The notes beneath the pieces were generated by a model, which was not told where the DNA came from, searched no databases, and worked only from the letters and a program-made list of their open reading frames with translations. A stretch of DNA of 64,000 nt from Aralia elata (taxonomy: Eukaryota > Streptophyta > Magnoliopsida > Apiales > Araliaceae): NCBI GenBank assembly GCA_034770075.1, contig JAVJAP010000348.1, forward strand, positions 62,001 to 126,000. Reading direction: 5' to 3'. The position numbers and the translations under genes are program-made. Shown one piece after another: positions 34,990 to 45,780 of the stretch. How positions within the stretch are numbered: the first letter of the stretch is position 1; each line of letters starts with the position of its first letter.

Positions 34990-36708
34990 TCATCTTTTTG
35001 GTACCCATATCTTTTTGGGTCCATTTATGTTAGTAGCACAGAAGTCTCCCTTCTTAATCCATACCTTTTTAACCTTCTGTTTCTTAGAACAATTTATATC
35101 CAAGTGACCTTTAATACCACAATTTTTGCACGTAGTGTAAGGAGAACAATAATTCAATTTGAAACGAGACTTGGATTTAAGCATTTGCACATTCCCGGTT
35201 TTACGAGTGGAATTATATCCTATCCCTTATCTGTCAAAACTAGGTCTTTGCTTTCCCAATATAATGGTTAGGTTTTCTTCACCTTGGACAAATCTAGCAA
35301 GAGATAGTTTTAATAAATCTACTTCCTTTTGAAGTTCATTAGTAGGAACAGATTTACACAGAGATTTATCACTAAATGCATCAATACATACGTCTCGCAT
35401 TTTTAGCTCATTAGTCAATTTCTCAATTTCATTGTTCAAGTGTGTCACCTTGTTAAAGAGAATCTTGTTGAAATTTTAAAGATAATCATTTTTTGCAATC
35501 AAAACATTTTCTTCTTTACAAGATGACTCCTTCTCAATTTTTTTCTTTTCATCTATTAAAGAATCAACTTCACACATCAATGTATTTACTAAACCCTTCA
35601 AACATGCATTCTTTTCTTTTAATCTCTCATTTTCTTATTTTAAAAAATTAAACTCATAAATAGATACCTCATTTGATTCACCTTCTATTCCCATGAAGCA
35701 TATTTGAGCTATTTCATCCTTGGCATCCACCTCTACTTCGGACTCCTCTTCATCACTCCAAGTGACAAGAGCTTTGTTTCTTTTATTATCCTTGAAGTTC
35801 ATTTTTCCCTTGTTCTTAAGTTGAAAGCAGTCCTTCTTGAAGTGCCCTGGACGTCCACATTCAAAACATGTTTTCTCAGTTTGCTTTCCTTTGCCTTTAT
35901 TTGAGTTGAAGATATTCTTCCTTTTGTTCTTCCTTTGCAGTAGTCCTTTGAGTCTCCTTGACATCATGGCTATCTCTTCATCGGAATCATCATCGAGTTC
36001 TTCTTCATTTCCTGCATTAAGAGCTAAAACCTTTCTTCGAGGAGTTTCTTCCTCATCATCATATCTTTTTAACTGATGTTCATATTCTTCAAGTTCACCA
36101 AAAAGAGTTAATGTATCCATAGTAGAAATAGTAGAGGAATCTTGAAGAGTAGTAATTTTAGAAGCAAACCTTTTGGGCATAGCCCGAAGTAACTTACGGT
36201 TAATCTCACTTTGTGGAATGGTTTTGTCAAGTAACTTTAAGGAATTCAGAAGTACCAGGAACCTTGCTTGAGCCATCTTTATGGTTTCATCTTTTTCGAG
36301 TTTGAACATTTCATAATCATGCATGAGCATACTTAGTTTAACTTCTCGAACTTTTGAAGTTCCTTCGTGACTTACCACAAGAGTATCCCAAATTTCCTTA
36401 GCTGTGTTGCATGAGGATACTTTGTCAATCTCGGACTGTACCATGCCGCTTAGTAGAGTATTCATAGCTCTTGAATCATAGGAAACCATAAAGGTTTCAG
36501 TTGAATCCATTTCTAGTAGAGTCTTTGGAGTACCGTCATCTTTTCTTGGAATAACTGGTCCATTCTCCACGACCCACCATTCCCAAGGATCCCTCTTAAG
36601 ATAGATCCTCATTCGAAATTTCCAGAAGTTGTAATTTTCTGTTCCATACAGCAGTGGAGGTCTATTGGTCGATTGACCTTCTTGATTGTTGTTTCCGAAT
36701 TGTGCCAT
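34990..36708 (-). pseudogene. copia gag with two zinc knuckles and a coiled coil, several stops
   Basis: The frame starts MAQFGNNNQEGQ at 36708, just past the PBS. A UBN2-type capsid region follows (YNFWKFRMRIYL at about residues 26-37; KEIWDTLVVSHEGTSKVREV), then an acidic segment and a zinc knuckle CFECGRPGHFKKDC near residue 280. The frame meets TAA at 35635 but goes on in phase through a Lys/Glu-rich heptad stretch (ENERLKEKNACLKGLV, NNEIEKLTNELKM), a second stop near 35480 and a third at 35227. It then reaches a second knuckle CKNCGIKGHLDINC near codon 527. TGA codons near 34990 separate it from protease. A coiled coil in Gag is a known Sirevirus trait. Gag and pol share one frame up to about 34815. 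Confidence 0.88.
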
Positions 36709-36760
36709 ATTAGAATCTTTCCCTACAAGTCACCTTTAAGACCAAGATAAGTAGAGCCAA

Positions 36761-36772
36761 GCTCTGATACCA
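36761..36772 (-). promoter_or_regulatory. primer-binding site (initiator tRNA-Met)
   Basis: The minus strand reads TGGTATCAGAGC, two bases from the 5' LTR edge at 36775. Confidence 0.95.
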
Positions 36773-36863
36773 AATGAAATTCAGATAAGGCACACTTAGA
36801 AGTGGGGTTGAATAAGTGTGGATACAGACTATTACCAATTAAAAAATTTATACCAAACTTTTT

Positions 36864-36969
36864 GAATACAGTCTACTATATAGATGAATGCAGCTTACTA
36901 AATGAATATAGTCTACCGAATTACTATGAATGCAGCTTGCTGAATGAATATGGTCTACCGAATTACTAT
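36864..36969. repeat. stem-loop minisatellite, right copia LTR
   Basis: Same five-unit array as 27981-28086, with two single-base differences (GTTTA/GTCTA and CTTAC/CTTGC). Confidence 0.75.
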
Positions 36970-37675
36970 TTTTATTTAAGAAAATATCTTAGTGATTTTA
37001 TAGATTAATATAACTTAGTGAAAATACTTGGTAATAATGAATTATCTTAAAATAATGCAAATATTCAAATTTTAATTATTAAGATAATTAACTAACTTTT
37101 GAATAATTAAAGTAAAGCAAGTAATAAAATCAACACCAAGATTTTTTACGTGGTTCAGCTATTACCCTCTATAATAATAGCCTACTCCACGTCCAATACC
37201 AATTAGTATTGGAGACTCAATTTATTTCTTTTAACAATCAATTCCTGTTACAAAACAGATTCTATCAAATCTTGAATTACAATAATTCACTTGAGCACTT
37301 TTGCTCCTTGTGCACCAATGCACTCCTTAAGCACCTATGCTTCCTTGAATCTGTATGTAAACAAACCTTAATCCACCTGGATTAAATTCCTTTAGACAAC
37401 ACTTAGTTTAAAGAATTTAAAATTACAATAATAGAGGTCTAGTGATCAAAGCAAATAATCAATTTAACAATGCAAGGCTCAACTAATGAATGCAATGATC
37501 AAGTAGAGTTAAAAGATATCACCAATATTATGCCCACGTAATTTGCTGAAAATATATCTGAATATAATAGCACAGCAGCTTGAAGAATTGCACCGAAAAT
37601 AATTAAATCTCTTTCAAGTATATGGTTGCAAAATATTAATTCAAGTAAGTCAGGTATATTTGAAAAACAGTTCTT

Positions 37676-37684
37676 CCTTTTATA
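37676..37684 (-). promoter_or_regulatory. TATA box of the Sirevirus 5' LTR
   Basis: The minus strand reads GGCTATAAAAGGAAG. This nonamer is shared with the left copia element (2216-2224). The start site is expected about 30 bp to the left (near 37650), so the transcript would cross R-U5, PBS and gag. Confidence 0.7.
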
Positions 37685-38411
37685 GCCCAGAAACAGAACT
37701 TAAAATATTTTCGTTGCTAATTGTGGATAACAATCAAATATTAATACCGTTAATGGCTAAGAGAAATCAAAACCAATTTATCTTCGGTTGTAAAAAAAAA
37801 ATTTGTTGGACACTTTCAAAAAGATAACTGCACCGAGTAGGAATCATTATCTGCCGCCACTAATTAAGATAGGAAAGAGAACCAATTTTGTCAAGATAAT
37901 AATTATCTTATATTCCCAAGATCCTTATCCCATTCTTTTAGAAAAGTAATCATATCTTATCAATATACTCCAACCACTTCCAAATTTCCAACAAAAAGTA
38001 TTACACGTGGCTTTACAAAACATGATCAGCAGTACATGTGGAATACCAATTTTTATCAAAAGCTTAGCCATGCATCTAATTTAATAATAACAACCATACA
38101 TCAGTTTAGCCATGCACGAACATTTAATCAATAAGCTAAAACCTTCTTTTATGCATACCACTCAACAAATAAACATATATAATAAAGACATGACAAGCAT
38201 AGTTTAATGCATAAATATTATGTCCTAGAGCCTTGTATTGGAAAATTAAATATTTGCAATGACCTTACATATTTTCCTTAAGACTCAAATCTTCATTGTT
38301 TCTTGACAATAACTCTTTCGTCAATTTCCTGAAAATTTCACAACAAGCAAATTAGATCATATAATCAAGTCATCATCAAAACAAAAAGGTTTGAATATTA
38401 TCATATCAACA

Positions 38412-38596
38412 CGCGACAATTACGAAAATACCCTAACCTTACTAAAAAAGGGCAAAACGCCCTCGAAAAGTGGGAAAGGAAAAGCCGGTTGACACCCAAA
38501 ACGGGGGACTTGGCCAGAATCACGTCGGGAACAGGTGCGTGGTGAAACCCCACGTCCGCCGGAGCGACAAAAATTACGAAAATACCCCACGTCGGC
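38412..38596 (-). repeat. 155-bp satellite, last part in minus orientation
   Basis: Continues the monomer cut at 27891 after the copia TSD. It runs for little more than one monomer (CCTAACCTTACTAAAAAAGG; GGTTGACACCCAAAACGGGG) and ends at the orientation switch. Confidence 0.93.
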
Positions 38597-38604
38597 CCGA
38601 CGTG
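38588..38604. other. satellite inversion junction with perfect palindrome
   Basis: CACGTCGG-C-CCGACGTG is an 8-bp perfect inverted repeat with one central base. To its left monomers read on the minus strand, to its right on the plus strand. The left monomer breaks off after GAAAATACCCC and the right one begins at CCCGACGTGATTC, so the two sides are not mirror images beyond the palindrome. Confidence 0.9.
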
Positions 38605-41600
38605 ATTCTTGCCAAGTCCCCCCGTTTTGGGAGTCAACCGGCCTCACCTTCCCCATTTTTCGGGTGCGTTTTGCCCTTTTAGTAAGGTGAGGGTATTTTC
38701 GCAATTTTTGTGCTCTCCAACGGACTTGGGGTTTCGCCGTGCACCTGTTACCAGCGTGATTCTGGCCAAGTCATCCCGTTTTGGGGGTCAACAGGTTTTT
38801 CCTTCCCCACTTTTCGGGTGTCTTTCCCCCTTTTTAGTAAGGTGAGGGTATTTTCACAATTTTTGCGCGCTCCGGTGGACGTGGTGCTTCGCCGCGCACC
38901 TATCCCGGCATGATTCTGGCCAAGTCCCCCCGTTTTGGGGTCAACTGGTTTTTCCTTACCCACTTTTCGGTTGCGTTTTGCCCCTTTTTAGTAAGGTGAG
39001 GGTATTTTTGTAATTTTTGAGTGCTCTGGTGGACGTGGGGTTTGCCCGCGCACCAATTCCCGGCGTGATTCTGGCCAAGTCCCCCGTTTTCGGGTCAATC
39101 GGCTTTTTCTTCCCAATTTTCGGGTGCGTTTTACCCCTATTTAAGAAGGTGAGGGTATTTTCGCAATTTTCACGTGCTCCTGCGGACGTGGGGTTTCGCC
39201 GCGCACCTGTTCCCGGCGTGATTCTGGCCAAGTCTCCCCGTTTTGGGGGTTAACTAGTTTTTCCTTGGCCACTTTTCGGGTGCGTTTTGCCCCTTTTTAG
39301 TAAAGTGAGGGTATTTTCGTAATTTTTGCGCGCTCCGACGGATGTCGGGTTTCTCTACGCACATGTTCCCAGCATGATTCTGGCCAAGTCCCCCCATTTT
39401 GGGGGCCAACCGGCTTTTTTTTCCCACTTTTCGGGTGCGTTTTGCCCATTTTTAGTAAGGTGATGGCATTTTCGCAATTTTTGCGTGCTCCGGTGGAAGT
39501 GGGGTTTCGCTGCGCAACTGTTCCCTGCGTGATTCTGGCCAAGTCCCCCCGTTTTGGGGGTCAACCGGCTTTTCCTTCCCACTTTTCGGGTGCGTTTTTC
39601 CCCTTTTTAGTAAGGTGATGGAATTTTCGTAATTTTCGCGCGCTCCAGTGGACGTGGGGTTTCATTGCGCACCTGTTCCCGATGCAATTCTGGTCAAGTC
39701 CCCCCGTGTTGGCACCGGCATTTCCTTCCCCACTTTTCGGGTGCGTTTTGCCCCTTTTATTAAGGTGAGGGTATTTTCGTAATTTTCGCGCACTCTGGTG
39801 GACGTGGGGTTTCGCTGCGCAACTGTTCCCGGCGTGATTCTGGCCAAGTTCCCTCGTTTTGTGGGTTAACCGGCTTTTCCTTTCCCCACTTTTCGGGTGC
39901 GTTTTTCCCCTTTTTAGTAAGGTGATGGTATTTTCGTAATTTTTGCGCGCTCCGGCCGACGTGGGGTTTCGTTGCGCACCTGTTCCCGATGCGATTCTGG
40001 TCAAGTCCCCCCGTTTCGGCACCGGGTTTTTCTTCCCTACTTTTCGGGTGCTTCTTGCCCCATTCATTAAGGTTAGGGTATTTTCGAAATTTTCACGCAC
40101 TCTGGCGGACGTGGGGTTTCGCTGCGCAACTGTTCCCGGCATGATTCTGGCCAAGTCCCCCTGTTATGAGGGTCAACCGACTTTTCCTTCCCCATTTTTC
40201 AGGTGCGTTTTACCCCTTTTTAGTAAGTTGAGGGTATTTTCATAATTTTTAAGCGCTCCGGTGGACGTTTTGGTTTCGTTGTGCACTAATTCCCGGCGTG
40301 ATTCTGACCAAGAACCCGTTTTGGGGGTCAACCGGCTTTTCCTTCCCTACTTTTCGGGTGCGTTTTGCCCTTTTTAGTGAGGTGAGGGTATTTTCGTAAT
40401 TTTTGCGCACTCCGGCGGACGTGGGGTTTCGTTGCACAATTGTTCACAGCGTGATTCTGGCCAAGTCCCCCGGTTTTGATGGTCAACCGGCTTTTCCTTC
40501 CCCACTTTTCGGGTGCGTTTTTCCCCTTTTTAGTAAGGTGAGGGTATTTTCGTAATTTTTACGCACACCGACGGACGTGGGGTTTCGTCGTGCACATGTT
40601 CCCGGCGTGATTCTGGCCAAGTCCTCCCGTTTTGGGGGTCAACAGGCTTTTCCTTCCCCACTTTTCGGGTGCCTTTTCCCCCTTTTTAGTAAGGTGATGG
40701 TATTTTCACAATTTTAGCGCGCTCTCGCGGACGTGGGAATTCGCCGCGCATCTGTTCCCTACGTGATTCTGGCCAAGTCCCCCCGTTTTGGGGGTTAACC
40801 ACCTTTTCCTTCCCCACTTTTCGGGTGTGTTTTGCACCTTTAATAAGGTGAGGGTATTTTCGTAATTTTTGCGTACTCCGGTGGACGTCGGGTTTCGCTG
40901 CGCACCTGTTCCCAACATGATTCTGGCCAAGTCCCCCCATTTGGGGCCAACCGGCTTTTCTTTTCCCACTTTTCGGATGCGTTTTTCCCATTTTTAGTAA
41001 GGTGGTGGTATTTTCACAATTTTTGCGCTCTCCGGTGGACATGGGGTTTCGCTACACACCTGTCCCTGCGTGATTCTAGCCAAGTCCCCCCGTTTTGGGG
41101 GTCAACCAGCTTTTCCTTCCCCACTTTTCGGGTGCGTTTTTCCTCTTTTTTGTAAGGTGATGGTATTTTCGTAATTTTTGCGTGCTCTGGCGGACGTGGG
41201 GTATCGCTGCGCACCTGTTCCCGACGCGATTCTGGCCAAGTCCCCCCGTTTTGGAACCGGCTTTCCTTTTCCCACTTTTCAGGTGCGTTTTGCCACTTTT
41301 ATTAAGGTAAGGGTATTTTCGTAATTTTTGCTCGCTCCGGTCTGCGTGGGGTTTCGCTACGCAACTGTTCCTGGCGTGATTCTGGCCAAGCCCCCCCCGT
41401 ATTGGGGGTCGACCGGCTTTTCCTTCCCTATTTTTCGGGTGCGTTTTGCCCCTTTTTAGTAAAGTGAGGGTATTTTCATAATTTTGCGCACTCCAGCGTA
41501 CGTGGGGTTTCGCTGCGCACTAGTTCCCCGCGTTATTCTAGCCAAGTCCCCATTTTGTGTGTTAACCGGCTTTTTATTCCCCACTTTTCGGGTGCGTTTT

Positions 41601-44600
41601 GCCCCTTTTTAGTAAGGTGGGGGTATTTTCGTAATTTTTGCGCACTTTGGCGGACGTGGGGTTTCGCTGCGCACCTATTCCCGTCGTGATTCTGGCCAAA
41701 TCCCCCCGTTTTGAGGGTATTTTCGCAATTTTTGCGCGCTCCAGCAGACGTGGGGTTTCGCTGCGCACCTGTTCCCGACGTGATTCTGGCCAAGTCACCC
41801 CGTTTTGGGGATTAACCAGCTTTTCCTTCCCCATTTTTCGGGTGCGTTTAGCCCCTATTTAGTCAGATGAGCGTATTTTCATAATTTTCGCGCGCTCCGG
41901 CGGACGTGGGGTTTCGCTGCGAACCTGTTCCCAGCGTGATTCTGGCCAAGTCCCCCATTTCGGTGGTCAACTGGCTTTTCATTCCTCACTTTTCGGGTGC
42001 GTTTTGCCCTTTTTAAGTAAGGTTGTAGTATTTTCGTAATTTTCGCATGCTCCGGTGGACGTGGGGTTTCGCTGAGCACCTATTCCCTGCGTGATTCTGG
42101 CCAAGTCCCCCCGTTTTGGGGGTCAACCGGCTTTTCCTTTCCCACTTTTCGGGTGCGTTTTGCCCCTTTTTAGTAAGACGAGCGTATTTTCGTAATTTTC
42201 TCGTGCTCCGGCGGACGAGGGGTTTCGCTGCGCACCTGTTCCCGGCGTGATTCTGTCCAAGTCCCCCCATTTTGGGGGTCAACCGGCTTTTTCTTCCCCA
42301 CTTTTCGGGTGCGTTTTGCCCCTTTTTAGTAAGGTGAGGGTATTTTCGCAATTTTTGCCCACTCCAGCGGACGTGGGGTTTCCCTGCACACCTGTTCCCG
42401 ACGTGATTCTGGCCAATTCCCCCCGTTTAGGGGGTTAACCAGCTTTTCCTTTCTCATTTTTTGGGTGCGTTTTGCCATTTTTATTAAGGTGAGGGTATTT
42501 TCGTAATTTTTGCGCACTCCAGCGGACGATTGGTTTCACTGCGCACCTGTTCCTAGCGTGATTCTGGCCAAGTCCCCCCGTTTTGGGGGTCAACCGGCTT
42601 TTCCTTCGCCACTTTTCGGGTGCGTATTGCCCGTTTTTAGTAAGGTGAGGGTATTTTCGTAATTTTCGAGTGCATCGGTGGACGTGGGGTTTCGTCGCGC
42701 ACCAGTTCCCGACGTGATTCTGGCCAAGTCCCCCGTTTTGGGGGTCAACCGACTTTTTCTTCCCCACTTTTCGGTTGCGTGTTGACTCTTTTTAGTAAGG
42801 TGGGGGTATTTTCGCAATTTTCACGCGCTCCGGCAGACGTAGGGTTTCGCCGTGCACCTGTTCCCGGTGTGATTCTGGCCAAGTCCCTCCATTTGGGAGC
42901 CAACCGGCTTTTCTTTTCCCACTTTTTGGGTGCGTTTTGCCAATTTTTTAGTAAGGTGATGGTATTTTCGCAATTTTCGCGCGCTCCGGTGGACGTGTGG
43001 TTTCGCTGCGCACATGTTCCTTGCGTGATTCTGGCCAAGTCCCCACGTTTTGGGGGTCAACCGGCTTTTCCTTCCCCACTTGTTGGGTGTTTTTTCCCCT
43101 TTTTAGTAAGGTGATGCTATTTTCTTAATTTTAACGCGCTCCGGCGGACTGGGGGTTTCATTGCGCACCTGTTCCCGGCGGGATTCTGGCCAAATCCCCC
43201 CGTTTTGGAACCGGCTTTTCCTTCCTTTTTTTTTGGCTGCGTTTTCACCTTTTATTAAGATGAGGGTATTTTCGTAATTTAAGCGCGCTCCGGCAGACGT
43301 GGGTTTCGCTGCGCAACTATTCCCGGCGTGATTCTGGTTAAGTCCCCCCGTTTTGGGGTTCAACCGACTTTTCCTTCCCCACTTTTCGGGTGCGTTATGC
43401 CTCTTTTTAGTAAGGTGGTGGTATTTTTGCAATTCTCACGCGCTCTGGCAGACGTGGGGTTTCGCCGTGCACCTGGTCCCGGCGTGATTCTGGCCAAGTC
43501 CCTCCATTTGGGAGCCAACCGGCTTTTCTTTTCCCACTTTTTGGGTGCGTTTTGCCCATTTTTAGTAAGGTGATGGTATTTTCGCAATTTTCGCTTGCTC
43601 CAGTGGACATGGGGTTTCGCTGCGCACATGTTCGTTGCATGATTTTGGCCAAGTCCCCCCTTTAGGGGGTCAGCCGGCTTTTCCTTCCCCACGTTTCGGG
43701 TGCATTTTCCCCTTTTTTGTAAGGTGATGGTATTTTCTTAATTTTAACGCGCTCCGACGGACGTGGGGTTTTCGCTCCGCTCCGGCGGACGTGGGGTTTC
43801 GCTGCGCACCAATTCCCGGCGTGATTCTGGCCTAGTCCCCCCGTTTTGGGGGTCAACCGACTTTTCCTTCCCCCCTTTTTAGTAAGGTGAGGGTATTTTC
43901 GTAATTTTTGCGCGCTCCAGCGGACGTTGGGTTTCGCCGTGCACCTATTCCCGGCGTGATTCTGGCCAAGTCCCTCCGTTTGGGAGCTAACCGGCAATTT
44001 TCTTTTCCCACTTTTTGGGTGCGTTTTGCCCATTTTTTGTAAGGTGATGGTTTTTTCGCAATTTTCGCACGCTACAGTGGACGTGGGGTTTCGCTACGCA
44101 CATGTTCCTTGCACGATTCTGGCCAAGTCCCCCCCTTTTGGGGGTCAACAAGCTTTTCCTTCCCCAGTTTTCGGCTGCGTTTTTCCCCTTTAATTAAGGT
44201 GAGGGTATTTTCGTAATTTTTGCACGCTCCGACAGACGTGGGGTTTTGCTGCGCAACTGTTCCCGGCGTGATTCTGGCCAAGTCCCCCCGTTTTGGGGGT
44301 AAACCGACTTTTACTTTCCCACTTTTCGGGTGCGTTTTGCCCCTTTTTAATAAGGTGAGGGTATTTTCGTAATTTCTGAGTGCTTCGACGGACATGGGGT
44401 TTCGCTGCGCGCCTGTTCCCGGCGTGATTTTAGCCAAGTCTCCCCGTTTTGGGGGTCAACCGGATTTTTCTTCCCTAATTTTTGGGTGCATTTTGCCCCT
44501 TTTTAGTAAGGTGAGGGTATTTTCATAATTTTTGCGCGCTCCGACTAACTAGGGTTTCGCTGCGCACCTGTTCCCGGTGTGATTCTGTCCAAGTCCCCCC

Positions 44601-45307
44601 GTTTTGGGGGTCAACCGGCTTTTTCTTCCCCACTTTTCGGGTGCGTTTATCCCCTTTTTAGTAAGGTGAGGGTATTTTCACAATTTTCGCTTTTCCAGCG
44701 GACGTGGGGTTTTCCTGTACACCTGTTCCAGATGTAATTCTGGCCAAGTCCCCTCGTTTAGGGGGTTAACCGGCTTTTCCTTCCCCACTTTTCGGGTGCG
44801 TTTTGCCCTTTTTAAGTAAGGTTAAGGTATTTTCGTAATTTTCGCGTGCTCCGGTGGATGTGGGGTTTCGTTGCGCACCTGTTCTCTGCGTGATTCTGGC
44901 CAAATCCCCCCGTTTTGGGGTCGACCGGCTTTTCCTTCCCAACTTTTTGGGTGCGTTTTGCCCGTTTTTAGTAAGGTGAGGGTATTTTCGTAATTTTTTC
45001 GCGCTCCGACGGACGAGGGGTTTCTCTGCGCACCTATTCCCGGCGTGATTCTGTCCAAGTCCCTCCGTATTGGGGGTCAACCGGCTTTTTCTTTCCCACT
45101 TTTCGGGTGTGTTTTGTCCCTTTTTAGTAAGGTGAGGGTATTTTCGCAATTTTCACCCACTCCAGCGGATGTTGGTTTCCCTGTGCACCTGTTCCCGACG
45201 TGATTCTGGCCAAGTCCCCCCATTTAGGGGGTTAACCGACTTTTCCTTCCTCATTTTTCGGGTGCGTTTTGCCATTTTTATTAAGGTGGGGTATTTTCAT
45301 AATTTTT

Positions 45308-45780
45308 GCGCACGCCGGCGGACGAGGGGTTTCGCTGCGCACCTGTTCCTGGCGTGATTCTGGCCAAGTCCCCCCGTTTTGTCGGTTAACCGACTTTTCT
45401 TTCCCCACTTTTCGGGTGCGTTTTGCCCCTTTTTAGTAAGGTGAGGGTATTTTCGTAATTTTTGAGTGCTTCGGTGGACGTGGGGTTTCGTCGCGCACCA
45501 GTTCCCGACGTGATTCTGGCCAACTCCCCCGTTTTGGGGGTCAACCGGCTTTTCCGTCCCCACTTTTCGGGTGCGTTATGCCCCTTTTTAGTAAGGTGGG
45601 GGTATTTTCATAATTTTCACGCTCTCCGGCTGACGTGGGGTTTCGCCGTGCACCTGTTCCCGGCGTGATTCTAGCCAAGTTTCCCGTTTTGGGGGTCAAC
45701 CGGCTTTTTCTTTCCCACTTTTTGGGTGCGTTTTGCCCCTTTTTAGTAAGGTGAGGGTATTTTCGTAACTTTCGCCCGCT
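45308..45780 (+). repeat. three-monomer block, near-identical to 48691-49130
   Basis: Shared rare variants in the same order: GCGCACGCCGGCGG, GTTTTGTCGGTTAACCGAC, GAGTGCTTCGGTGG, GGCCAACTCCCCCG, ACGCTCTCCGGCTGACG and TCTAGCCAAGTTTCCCG. The offset to the second copy is 3383 bp at the start. Confidence 0.8.

Larger units (their letters stand above)
27892..38411 (-). mobile_element. complete Sirevirus-like Ty1/copia element, 10.5 kb, TSD TGCGA/CGCGA
   Basis: LTRs of 1638 and 1637 bp (27892-29529, 36775-38411) bound an internal region that reads, on the minus strand, PBS, gag, protease, integrase, reverse transcriptase, RNase H, env-like ORF and PPT. TGCGA precedes the left LTR and CGCGA follows the right one, and satellite sequence resumes across the site. 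About 20-25 differences between the LTRs by eye (roughly 1.4%) mark a fairly recent insertion. Every ORF is nevertheless interrupted. The copia domain order plus an extra coiled-coil ORF after pol is the hallmark of the plant genus Sirevirus (SIRE/Maximus). Confidence 0.95.
36775..38411 (-). repeat. 5' LTR (1637 bp) of the Sirevirus-like element
   Basis: Starts TGAAATTCAGATAAGGCACA and ends CATATCAACA. Almost all differences from the left LTR are single substitutions; one base is missing in the A-run near 37793. It has the same internal stem-loop array (36864-36969) and TATA box. Confidence 0.95.

Noticed and set aside
718..36772. tRNA gene fragments at the three TGGTATCA sites
   Set aside because: Only the 12-base primer-binding sites are present; no tRNA arms follow.
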